From JALOOE01 sp964423545 (GTDB taxonomy: Bacteria > Chloroflexota > Anaerolineae > CG2-30-64-16), in contig CAYRFV010000167.1 in the NCBI GenBank assembly GCA_964423545.1, positions 1 through 12,304 on the forward strand: DNA of 12,304 bases, in the 5' to 3' direction. The notes beneath the pieces are model-generated. The model was not told the DNA's origin, ran no database searches, and was given only the letters and a program-made list of their open reading frames with translations. A program made the translations under genes and the position numbers. Positions 6,071 through 12,304 of the stretch are shown piece by piece. The stretch's first letter is position 1. Each line of letters starts with the position of its first letter.

Positions 6071-7261
6071 ATGAAGACGAAAGCCCGGCTCTTCCTGGCG
6101 CTGGGATTCCTGGCAATTGTCGCCCTCGCGGCGCTCCCGTCCCTGGCCCTCAGGGCGGCGGGCGCGCCGGCCGCCGCGACGCCCGTGTCGCCTGCCATCG
6201 CCACTGCGGCGGCGCCGACTCCGGGACCGACCGATACGGGGAGCGACGATACTGATCGCGTTGAGGCCGCGCGGATCGCCGTTTACGAGCGCGTGGCGCC
6301 TGCGGTGGTCAACGTGACCACCCAGGTGCTTCGTTCGAGCTTCTTCGGTGGGATCTCGCCCGAAGAGGGCAGCGGCTCGGGGTTCCTTTGGGACGCGCAG
6401 GGGAATATCGTCACCAACAACCATGTGGTAGAGGGCGCGCAGCGCATCGCAGTAAGTTTCGGCGGCGACGCCAGCCAGACCGCGAAAGTCGTCGGCACAG
6501 ACCCGATCAATGACCTGGCCGTGCTCAAGGTGGATATGGTGCCGGAAGGCGTCCGGCCGGTCGAGTTGGGTGCTTCAGGCAGTTTGAAGGTGGGGCAGAC
6601 GGCGATCGTGATCGGAAATCCGTTCGGCCAGTTCGAGCGCACGATGACGCAGGGCATCATCAGCGCAGTCAATCGCACCATCCAGACCGACAGTGCGGTC
6701 CTCCGCGGTGTGATCCAAACCGATGCGGCGATCAACCCCGGCAACTCTGGTGGCCCGCTGCTGGACTCGCGCGGCCGGCTGATCGGGGTGAATTCGGCCA
6801 TTTTCTCCCCCACCGGCACATCAGCCGGCGTCGGCCTGGCCATACCGGTCGACAAAGTGAAGCGCGTCGTGCCGGTGCTGATCAAACAGGGGCGCGTCCC
6901 GCATCCCTGGTTGGGCATCGAAGGACTCGGGTATGAGATTACGGCCGGTCTCGCCAAGGCGCTAAACTTGCCTGTGCAGAGCGGTCTGCTGCTGGCGCGC
7001 ATGTACCAGGACAGTCCGGCCGACAAAGCCGGTCTCAGGATCGCCACCCATGAGGTGATCTACGGCAATCGGCGCTATCTTATCGGCGGCGATATCCTGC
7101 TGGCCGTCGACGATGTCAAGCTCAGCAAGTGGAACGATTTGAGCGCATACCTGGAAGACTGGACCGCGGTCGGCCAGACGGTGACGCTCAAACTGCTGCG
7201 AGAGGGCAAAGAGCTGGCGGTCCGGGTGACGACAGCCGACATGCCCGAGTCTTTGCGTTGA
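6071..7261 (+). CDS. htrA: HtrA/DegP-like trypsin-family serine protease with PDZ domain
   Basis: The 396-residue S1C-type protease has an N-terminal basic/hydrophobic segment (about 4-27, signal peptide or membrane anchor) and an Ala/Pro/Thr-rich linker to about residue 60. The trypsin fold follows with a complete catalytic triad: His118 in TNNHVV, Asp148 in INDLAVLKV and Ser226 in NPGNSGGPLLD. One PDZ domain (about 280-390) contains SGLLLARMYQDSPADKAGLR and GGDILLAVDD, as in DegS-sized relatives rather than two-PDZ DegP. HtrA proteins degrade or refold damaged exported proteins outside the cytoplasmic membrane; the PDZ domain binds exposed C-termini. The ATG has AGGAGG about ten bases upstream; the open frame before it is unsupported. 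The response regulator gene starts 21 bp downstream and the kinase overlaps that, a layout that recalls the functional link between CssRS and HtrA in Bacillus. Confidence 0.93.
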   Translation: MKTKARLFLALGFLAIVALAALPSLALRAAGAPAAATPVSPAIATAAAPTPGPTDTGSDDTDRVEAARIAVYERVAPAVVNVTTQVLRSSFFGGISPEEGSGSGFLWDAQGNIVTNNHVVEGAQRIAVSFGGDASQTAKVVGTDPINDLAVLKVDMVPEGVRPVELGASGSLKVGQTAIVIGNPFGQFERTMTQGIISAVNRTIQTDSAVLRGVIQTDAAINPGNSGGPLLDSRGRLIGVNSAIFSPTGTSAGVGLAIPVDKVKRVVPVLIKQGRVPHPWLGIEGLGYEITAGLAKALNLPVQSGLLLARMYQDSPADKAGLRIATHEVIYGNRRYLIGGDILLAVDDVKLSKWNDLSAYLEDWTAVGQTVTLKLLREGKELAVRVTTADMPESLR

Positions 7262-7282
7262 AAGCCGGCGGAATCGACAGGT

Positions 7283-8014
7283 ATGAATCGCACGATCCTC
7301 GTCGTCGATGACGACAGAAAAATCGTTGACCTGGTATCGCTCTATCTGAAGCGGGACGGCTACGCCGTGCTCACGGCCTACGATGGGCAGCAGGCGCTCG
7401 ATCTGGCGCGGCGAAGGCAACCCGACCTGATCGTCCTCGATCTGCTGCTGCCCGAACTCAACGGCACCGATGTGTGCCGGCTGCTGCGCGCGGAGTCGCG
7501 GGTGCCGATCATCATGCTGACCGCACGCAGCACGGACGATGACAAGCTCATGGGCCTCGACCTCGGCGCCGATGATTTCATGACCAAACCGTTCAACCCA
7601 CGAGAGCTCGTGGCGCGTATCAGAGCAGTTCTGCGCCGCGCGATGCCGGAAGAGGCGCCGGCCGCCGACCTGCGCTTCGGCGAGCTGACGATCAGCTTCG
7701 TCAGGCACGAGGTGTTTCTTCAGGGCCAGACCGTCGGCCTCACGCCCACGGAGTTCCGGCTGCTCGAGGCGCTGGCGCGCGAGCCGGGGCGGGCGTTCTC
7801 TCGCGCGGATTTGCTGGATCGCGTCTTCGGGTTCGACTACGAGGGCGTCGAACGGACGGTGGATGTCCATATCATGAACTTGCGGCGCAAGATCGAGCCG
7901 GATCCGGCCCGACCGCGCTTCATCGGCACTGTGGCGGGCGTCGGTTATCGCTTCGAGGGCCAGCCGCAAGCCCCCAAGCGTGCGGGCCCGTCAAGAGGCA
8001 ACCATGTGGCGTAG
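7283..8014 (+). CDS. OmpR/PhoB-family response regulator
   Basis: The 243-residue protein has a receiver domain (about 4-115) with the acidic pocket DDD (9-11), phosphoacceptor Asp53 in VLDLLLPELNG, Thr80 in IIMLTARS and Lys102 in MTKPF. A winged-helix DNA-binding domain (about 131-227) follows, with LTPTEFRLLEAL, the recognition-helix region RTVDVHIMNLRRKIE and the C-terminal GVGYRFEG hairpin. It should be phosphorylated by the kinase encoded next and bind tandem direct repeats upstream of target promoters. Candidate targets are the promoters at 4171, 5252 and 5917, but no repeat is clear enough to assign. It lies 21 bp after htrA, and its last 11 bases overlap the kinase start. The Pro/Lys/Arg tail after residue 227 is probably disordered. 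Confidence 0.94.
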   Translation: MNRTILVVDDDRKIVDLVSLYLKRDGYAVLTAYDGQQALDLARRRQPDLIVLDLLLPELNGTDVCRLLRAESRVPIIMLTARSTDDDKLMGLDLGADDFMTKPFNPRELVARIRAVLRRAMPEEAPAADLRFGELTISFVRHEVFLQGQTVGLTPTEFRLLEALAREPGRAFSRADLLDRVFGFDYEGVERTVDVHIMNLRRKIEPDPARPRFIGTVAGVGYRFEGQPQAPKRAGPSRGNHVA

Positions 8015-9344
8015 CCTGCGCTTTCGCCTGCTCGTGGCTATCATTCTGGTAGTCCTGATCGCCGTGGGGGTCACGGCCTTCGTGGCCAGCCGGCAGACCA
8101 CCGGCGAGTTCAAGCGCTATGTGGAGGATCGGGGCGATTCGCGTTATCGGCGCTTTGCAGGGCTGCTCGGTCGATCGTATGAGATGACTCTGCGTTGGGA
8201 CGACCTGCAAGGGGAGGTCGAACGCCTGGGCCAGGTGGCTGGCCAACGCGTGCTCGTTGTCGACGCGCAGAACAAGGTCGTCGCTGACTCGGAGCACACA
8301 TTGATCGGCCGCGCTGTCGGCGCGGATTGGTCGCGCCCGTCGGCGGTGATACTTGCCCGCGGCGCGCCCGTCGGCTGGCTCTATATCGATCCGGTGACCG
8401 GGCCGTCGGAAGCCGATATCGCGTTCCTCGGCGCCGTGAACCGCTCGGTGCTGATCGGCGCGTTGATCGCCGGGCTGGCGGCGGTCGTAGTTACGCTGTT
8501 GCTGTCGGTGCGCATCCTGCGGCCCGTGGAGCGGCTCACGGCCGCAGCCCAACGCATGGAAAAGGGAGACCTGGCGGTGCGCGTGCCGGTGGACTCCGAC
8601 GATGAGATCGGCCAACTGGCTCACGCGTTCAATGCGATGGCGGGCAGTCTGGCGCAGCAGGAGCAGCTGCGCCGGAACATGGTGGGCGATGTCGCACACG
8701 AGCTGCGCACGCCGCTGACCAACCTGCGCGGCTACCTCGAAGCAGCGCGCGACGGGTTATTGGCGCCGGATGCCGCGCTGGTCGATAACCTCTACGAAGA
8801 AACCATGCTGCTCAGCCGGCTGGTCGTCGATCTGCAGGATCTGGCGCAGGCCGAGGCGGGACAGCTCGACCTGGAGCTCCGCCCGGCCGCCCTCGACGGC
8901 ATCGTGGAGCAGGCTGTCGCGATCCTGCGTCCGCGGGCGGAGGCGAAGGGCCTCACGCTGCGGATCGCCATCGCGCCCGATCTGCCGCAGGTGGACGTCG
9001 ATCCAACTCGTGTCGGCCAGGTGCTGCGCAATCTCCTCAACAATGCGGCGGCCCACACGTCCTCGGGCGGCGAAATCGCGGTCTCCGCCGCGCGATCCGG
9101 CCCATATGTGGCCGTTGCCGTGCGCGATTCCGGCACGGGCATCGCTCCTGAGCATCTCCCTTATGTCTTCGACCGCTTCTACCGGGTCGACAAAGCGCGC
9201 ACGCGCCAGACCGGCGGCGCGGGTCTGGGCCTGGCCATCGCCAGGCAGTTGGTGGTGGCGCACGGGGGCTCGATCGTGGCTGAGAGCGTGCCCGGCCAGG
9301 GCAGCACCTTTACCTTCACGCTGCCGATCCACCCGCCGGCCTGA
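8004..9344 (+). CDS. Membrane sensor histidine kinase (HAMP, HisKA, HATPase)
   Basis: The 446-residue kinase has a first membrane helix (about 8-28), an extracytoplasmic sensor of about 115 residues, a second helix (about 147-170) and a HAMP linker (about 171-222). The HisKA dimerisation domain carries phosphoacceptor His232 in VAHELRTPLTNLRGYLEA. The ATPase domain shows the N box (LRNLLNNAAAH, 341-351), G1 DSGTG (375-379), F box FDRFYR and G2 GGAGLGL (404-410). All catalytic motifs are intact and the order is that of BaeS/PhoR-type kinases. The sensor carries no recognisable ligand motif. The ATG at 8004 is preceded by AAGAGG and lies within the last codons of the response regulator gene, so the pair is translationally coupled; an upstream in-frame GTG at 7980 is less likely. 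Partner: the response regulator. Likely input: damage at the cell surface, inferred from htrA. Confidence 0.94.
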   Translation: MWRSLRFRLLVAIILVVLIAVGVTAFVASRQTTGEFKRYVEDRGDSRYRRFAGLLGRSYEMTLRWDDLQGEVERLGQVAGQRVLVVDAQNKVVADSEHTLIGRAVGADWSRPSAVILARGAPVGWLYIDPVTGPSEADIAFLGAVNRSVLIGALIAGLAAVVVTLLLSVRILRPVERLTAAAQRMEKGDLAVRVPVDSDDEIGQLAHAFNAMAGSLAQQEQLRRNMVGDVAHELRTPLTNLRGYLEAARDGLLAPDAALVDNLYEETMLLSRLVVDLQDLAQAEAGQLDLELRPAALDGIVEQAVAILRPRAEAKGLTLRIAIAPDLPQVDVDPTRVGQVLRNLLNNAAAHTSSGGEIAVSAARSGPYVAVAVRDSGTGIAPEHLPYVFDRFYRVDKARTRQTGGAGLGLAIARQLVVAHGGSIVAESVPGQGSTFTFTLPIHPPA

Positions 9345-9350
9345 GCCGCC

Positions 9351-9368
9351 GGACCGGGTCCTCATTTT
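9351..9368 (+). terminator. Weak terminator-like hairpin after the kinase gene
   Basis: GGAC-CGG-GTCC (9351-9361) can form a short GC stem and is followed by TCATTTT. It lies six bases after the kinase stop and before the next promoter. The stem is only four or five pairs, so this is a tentative call. Confidence 0.3.
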
Positions 9369-9379
9369 CGCACATCTGT

Positions 9380-9408
9380 TTGGGAAATCCGTTCGATCGC
9401 AGTATAAT
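9380..9408 (+). promoter_or_regulatory. Sigma-70-type promoter of the helicase-like gene
   Basis: TTGGGA (9380-9385, four of six to consensus), a 17-bp spacer and a perfect TATAAT (9403-9408) lie in the 126-bp gap after the kinase gene. This separates the helicase pair from the htrA/two-component operon. The start of transcription would be near 9415. Confidence 0.6.
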
Positions 9409-9470
9409 CGGTCCAGCGAATTCGGTCGCCAGATGTGTCTTTGCGCGAACTGATGCGAGAGGGGTTCTGC

Positions 9471-11738
9471 GTGCCTGTCGTGGCGCTCACCGCGGCCCAG
9501 TCGGATGTCGTGAATCTTCCGCTCGATCGTGCTGTCTTCTTGGAGGGGGTGGCAGGGTCGGGAAAGACCGCGGCGGCCGTGGCGCGGCTGCTGCGCCTGC
9601 TGCGCGAAGGCGCGTCTGCCGACTCGATTCTCGTTATGCTCCCACAGCGCACCCTCGCCGCGCCGTACACTGAAGCGCTGCGCCGGCCCACTGTGCCGCC
9701 GGGCGGCGAGGTCGCGGTCGTGACTTTCGGCGGCCTGGCGCAACGCATGGTCGAGCTCTTTTGGCCCCGCGTGGCCGGAGTCGCTGGATTTGCAGCACCC
9801 GAACGGCCGCCGGTCTTCCTGACCCTGGAGACGGCGCAGTACTATGTGGCCCGGCTGGTCCGCCCGCTGCTGGATGCAGGCTACTTTGACTCGATCAAGA
9901 TCGAGCGCCATCGCCTGTACAGCCAGATCCTTGACAATCTCAATAAGGCGGCGGTCGTCGGTTTCGCTCTCACCGAGATCGCCGGGCGGCTGAAAGCCGC
10001 CTGGATCGGCGAGCCGGCCCAGGCACGCGTCTACGACGAGGCCCAGGAATGCGCCGAGAGATTCCGCGCCTATTGCCTTGCTAACAACCTGCTCGACTTC
10101 TCGCTTCAGTACGAGGTTTTCGCCAGGCGCCTTTGGCCTCAGCCGATCTGTCGCGACTACCTGATGGGGCGATACGCGCACCTGATCGCTGACAACATCG
10201 AAGAAGACACGCCGGTCGCGCATGATGTGTTGGCCCAATGGCTGCCGGGTTGCCGATCGGCCCTGTTGATCTACGATCGGGGCGCTGGCAACCGCCGCTT
10301 CCTCGGCGCTGACCCGGAGAGCGCGCACCGTCTGAGGCTATTGTGCGGCGAACGCGTCGTCTTGGACGGCTCGTTCGTGACTTCGTCGGAAATGGGCGCG
10401 CTTGCCGGACGCCTGGCGCGCGCCCTGGCACGCGCATCCGGACCAGGCGAAATGCCGGGGGACGCGGCCGCGCGCGAGGGGGGCGCCGGCGTCTCGCAGG
10501 CTCTCCAGGATCGATCCCCCGCCGACGCAATCCCCTTGTCGCCGCGCGCGGCGCTCAGTTACTCGGCGCATCGCTATCACCCGGAGATGTTGCGTTGGGT
10601 GGGAGACGAGATCGACCGGTTGGTGCATGGGGATGGCGTGCCGCCCGGAGAGATCGCCGTGCTGGCGCCGTTTCTCACGGGCGCCTTGCGTTTTTCACTG
10701 ACGCAGGAGCTCCAGGCGCGCAGTATCCCCGTTCGTTCGCACCGGCCCTCTCGCACGCTGCGTGAAGAGCCGGCGACGCAGTGCTTGCTGACGCTGGCTG
10801 CGCTCTGCCATCCGGGCTGGGGCATCATGCCGGCAAAGCCAGACGTCGCCCACGCGCTCATGCTGGCCATCGATGAGCTGGACCTGGTGCGCGCACAACT
10901 CCTGGCCGACATCGCCTATCGCGTGCGCGATGGGACGCCCCAACTGCTGCCCTTTGTCGAGATCGAGCCGGCGATGCAAGAGCGGATCACCTTCCTGCTC
11001 GGCGGGCGCTACGAAGGGTTGCGGACGTGGGTGGCCGCACATACGGCTGGCGAAAGGCGGACGGCCCAGGATCGACGGCGGACCTCCTCCGTCCGGGTCG
11101 CTGGTTTCACCACCGGCCTCGACCATTTTCTCGCCCGGCTGTTCGGCGAGCTGCTGTCGCAGCCCGGGTATGGCTTTCACCGCAACTACGATGCCGGAGA
11201 GATCACTGCCAACTTGATCGAGTCGGTGCGCAAGTTTCGCCAGGTCATGCTGCCCCTCCCTCCCGCAACCCAAGCGCCCTCCTCTGCCGCCAATCGCCTT
11301 TCGTCAGCCGTTCCGCCCGAAACGGATCTCGGCCGCGAATATGTCCAGATGGTGCAGGACGGGGTGGTCGCGGCGCAATACGTGCGCAGCTGGCAACGCC
11401 AGCCGAAGGATGCTGTGCTGTTGGCCCCGGCGTACACTTTCCTGATGAGCAACCGGCCCGTGGCGCACCAGTTCTGGCTCGACGTGGGCGGCACGGGCTG
11501 GTGGGAGCGGCTCGCGCAGCCGCTGACGCATCCCTATGTCCTGAGCCGCCGGTGGGAGGCGGGCGCACGATGGACCGATGCCGATGAATTCGCGGCGCGG
11601 CAGGACGCGCTCGCTGTGGGCCTGCTGCGCCGCTGCCGCAAGCAGGTGCATCTCGGCCTGAGCGAGCTCGGCGAGCAGGGCAGCGAACAGCGCGGACCGC
11701 TGCTGCAGGCGGTGCAGCGAGTGCTGCGTGAGAAGTGA
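9471..11738 (+). CDS. UvrD/RecB-superfamily helicase-like protein with altered Walker B (DNIEEDT type)
   Basis: From the chosen GTG the protein has 755 residues. A Q-motif-like LTAAQ comes first, then Walker A EGVAGSGKT (Lys32), a motif Ia-like LVMLPQRTLAAPYTEAL (54-70) and TFGGLAQRM (85-93). Where UvrD helicases have hhDEhQDT, this protein reads LIADNIEEDTP (238-248), so the usual DExx pair is not in its normal place. Near the C-terminus, VGLLRR (716-721) resembles motif VI VALTRA with its arginine kept, followed by LSELGEQGSEQRGPLLQAVQRVL. No PD-(D/E)XK nuclease or Fe-S cysteines are evident. It may be a nucleotide-binding but weak or inactive helicase subunit, comparable in role to AddB or RecC; that is inference. 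GTG 9471 has GAGGGG six bases upstream; GTG 9435 and ATG 9453 are in frame but lack a site. It has its own promoter and is followed 80 bp later by a second helicase gene. Confidence 0.75.
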   Translation: MPVVALTAAQSDVVNLPLDRAVFLEGVAGSGKTAAAVARLLRLLREGASADSILVMLPQRTLAAPYTEALRRPTVPPGGEVAVVTFGGLAQRMVELFWPRVAGVAGFAAPERPPVFLTLETAQYYVARLVRPLLDAGYFDSIKIERHRLYSQILDNLNKAAVVGFALTEIAGRLKAAWIGEPAQARVYDEAQECAERFRAYCLANNLLDFSLQYEVFARRLWPQPICRDYLMGRYAHLIADNIEEDTPVAHDVLAQWLPGCRSALLIYDRGAGNRRFLGADPESAHRLRLLCGERVVLDGSFVTSSEMGALAGRLARALARASGPGEMPGDAAAREGGAGVSQALQDRSPADAIPLSPRAALSYSAHRYHPEMLRWVGDEIDRLVHGDGVPPGEIAVLAPFLTGALRFSLTQELQARSIPVRSHRPSRTLREEPATQCLLTLAALCHPGWGIMPAKPDVAHALMLAIDELDLVRAQLLADIAYRVRDGTPQLLPFVEIEPAMQERITFLLGGRYEGLRTWVAAHTAGERRTAQDRRRTSSVRVAGFTTGLDHFLARLFGELLSQPGYGFHRNYDAGEITANLIESVRKFRQVMLPLPPATQAPSSAANRLSSAVPPETDLGREYVQMVQDGVVAAQYVRSWQRQPKDAVLLAPAYTFLMSNRPVAHQFWLDVGGTGWWERLAQPLTHPYVLSRRWEAGARWTDADEFAARQDALAVGLLRRCRKQVHLGLSELGEQGSEQRGPLLQAVQRVLREK

Positions 11739-11818
11739 CGCTTGGGCGCATGACGCGCCTGCTTGACCGGCGCATGATAGCTTACCCATCCTATTCCAGC
11801 CAGATCAGGGCTTGACGC

Positions 11819-12304
11819 ATGTTCATCCCCCGCCCCAAGCAAAAGGAAGTCCTCGCCTACCGCGGAGGGCGGATGGGCGTGTCGGCGGTGCCCGGCAGCG
11901 GCAAGACGCATACGCTGTCGGCGCTGGCCGCCCAACTCGTTGCCGAGGCTGCGCTTGCCGATGATCAGGAGGTGCTGATCGTGACACTGGTCAACTCGGC
12001 GGTGGACAACTTCGCGCGTCGCGTCGATGAATTCATTGTTGCGGCCGGGTTGCTCCCGCACGTCGGCTATCGGGTGCGCACCCTCCACGGCCTGGCGCAT
12101 GATATCGTGCGCGAGCGGCCCGGGCTGGTGGGGCTGACCAACGAGTTCCAGATCGTCGACGAGAGAGGATCGGACGAAATCCTGACGGAGGCGGCGGAAT
12201 CTTGGGCCGCGGCAAACCCCGATGCAGCTGATGCATTCATCAGCTGCGAGTTGGATGACCGCAAGCGCGATTGGGTGCGCCGCGAGCAGTGGCCGGCCGT
12301 GGCG
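11819..12304 (+). CDS. UvrD/Rep-type ATP-dependent DNA helicase, N-terminal part
   Basis: The frame is open from ATG 11819 to the right edge, giving 162 residues; the rest lies outside. It opens MFIPRPKQKEVLAYRGG, a Q motif, then Walker A AVPGSGKT (residues 24-31). Motif Ia follows as TLVNSAVDNFARRVD (compare TFTNKAAxEM in UvrD) and motif Ib as VRTLHGLAHDIVRE. These are normal superfamily 1A helicase motifs, in the right order and spacing, and should bind ATP and single-stranded DNA. The Walker B, motifs III-VI and any C-terminal nuclease are beyond the window, so UvrD, RecB and AddA types cannot be separated. The start has AGGG eight bases upstream. The 80-bp gap from the previous helicase-like gene shows no convincing promoter or terminator, so the two are probably co-transcribed and may form one complex. 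Confidence 0.85.
   Translation, partial: MFIPRPKQKEVLAYRGGRMGVSAVPGSGKTHTLSALAAQLVAEAALADDQEVLIVTLVNSAVDNFARRVDEFIVAAGLLPHVGYRVRTLHGLAHDIVRERPGLVGLTNEFQIVDERGSDEILTEAAESWAAANPDAADAFISCELDDRKRDWVRREQWPAVA

Noticed and set aside
9435..9470. GTG 9435 or ATG 9453 as start of the helicase-like gene
   Set aside because: Neither has a visible ribosome binding site, whereas GTG 9471 has GAGGGG at six bases. Not excluded; the extra 12 residues carry no motif.
8757..10328. 523-codon open frame on the minus strand across the kinase and helicase genes
   Set aside because: Its translation is rich in Arg/Gln/His/Asp without a fold or motif, and it lies antisense to two genes with complete family motifs. 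Long antisense frames are normal in DNA this GC-rich.
11739..11818. Promoter in front of the second helicase gene (TTGACC at 11764)
   Set aside because: No acceptable -10 lies 16-18 bases downstream; the nearest TATTCC is about 24 bases away.

Overview
The window is GC-rich, unspliced bacterial DNA with tightly packed genes and ATG/GTG starts behind AG-rich ribosome binding sites. The gene mix suggests a chromosome segment of a free-living bacterium, possibly Chloroflexota: a ROK protein, a radical SAM enzyme, a C_GCAxxG_C_C protein, a FmdB zinc ribbon, an HtrA protease next to an OmpR-type two-component pair, and two UvrD-superfamily proteins in tandem. The phylum is an inference from gene style; no marker gene is present. 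I saw no tRNA, rRNA, CRISPR array, insertion sequence or attachment site.

Layout. (1) 1-366, plus: C-terminal end of a ROK family sugar kinase/regulator, cut by the left edge. (2) 329-3051, minus: a compact run of a radical SAM enzyme with an N-terminal cobalamin-binding-like domain, an unrecognised 68-residue protein, and a saccharopine-dehydrogenase-like NAD(P) oxidoreductase. The last two genes overlap, and a good sigma-70-type promoter sits in front of the radical SAM gene. (3) 3173-3625 and 3848-4057, minus: a C_GCAxxG_C_C protein and a FmdB-type zinc ribbon. (4) 4252-9344, plus: a polytopic membrane protein, a small secreted protein, an HtrA/DegP-like serine protease, a response regulator and a sensor kinase. 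The first two genes carry nearly the same 13-base element at the -35 position of their predicted promoters. The protease, regulator and kinase are close together or overlapping and look like one envelope-stress operon. (5) 9471-12304, plus: two consecutive superfamily 1 helicase-type proteins. The first keeps its Walker A motif but has a rewritten Walker B (DNIEEDT). The second has normal N-terminal helicase motifs and runs off the right edge.

How the parts may work together. Region 4 reads as a surveillance module: the kinase senses the cell surface, the regulator acts on DNA, and HtrA handles misfolded exported protein. Region 5 may be a two-subunit DNA-end-processing helicase of the AddAB/RecBC kind, with one degenerate and one active motor. 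That is the best candidate here for a poorly described system, but the decisive neighbour, a possible nuclease, lies outside the window. Several RNA-scale structures also stand out: a two-part hairpin in the htrA leader, a perfect 9-bp hairpin in the fmdB leader, a 16-bp palindrome in the overlap of two convergent genes, and a palindrome on the -10 box of the radical SAM promoter.
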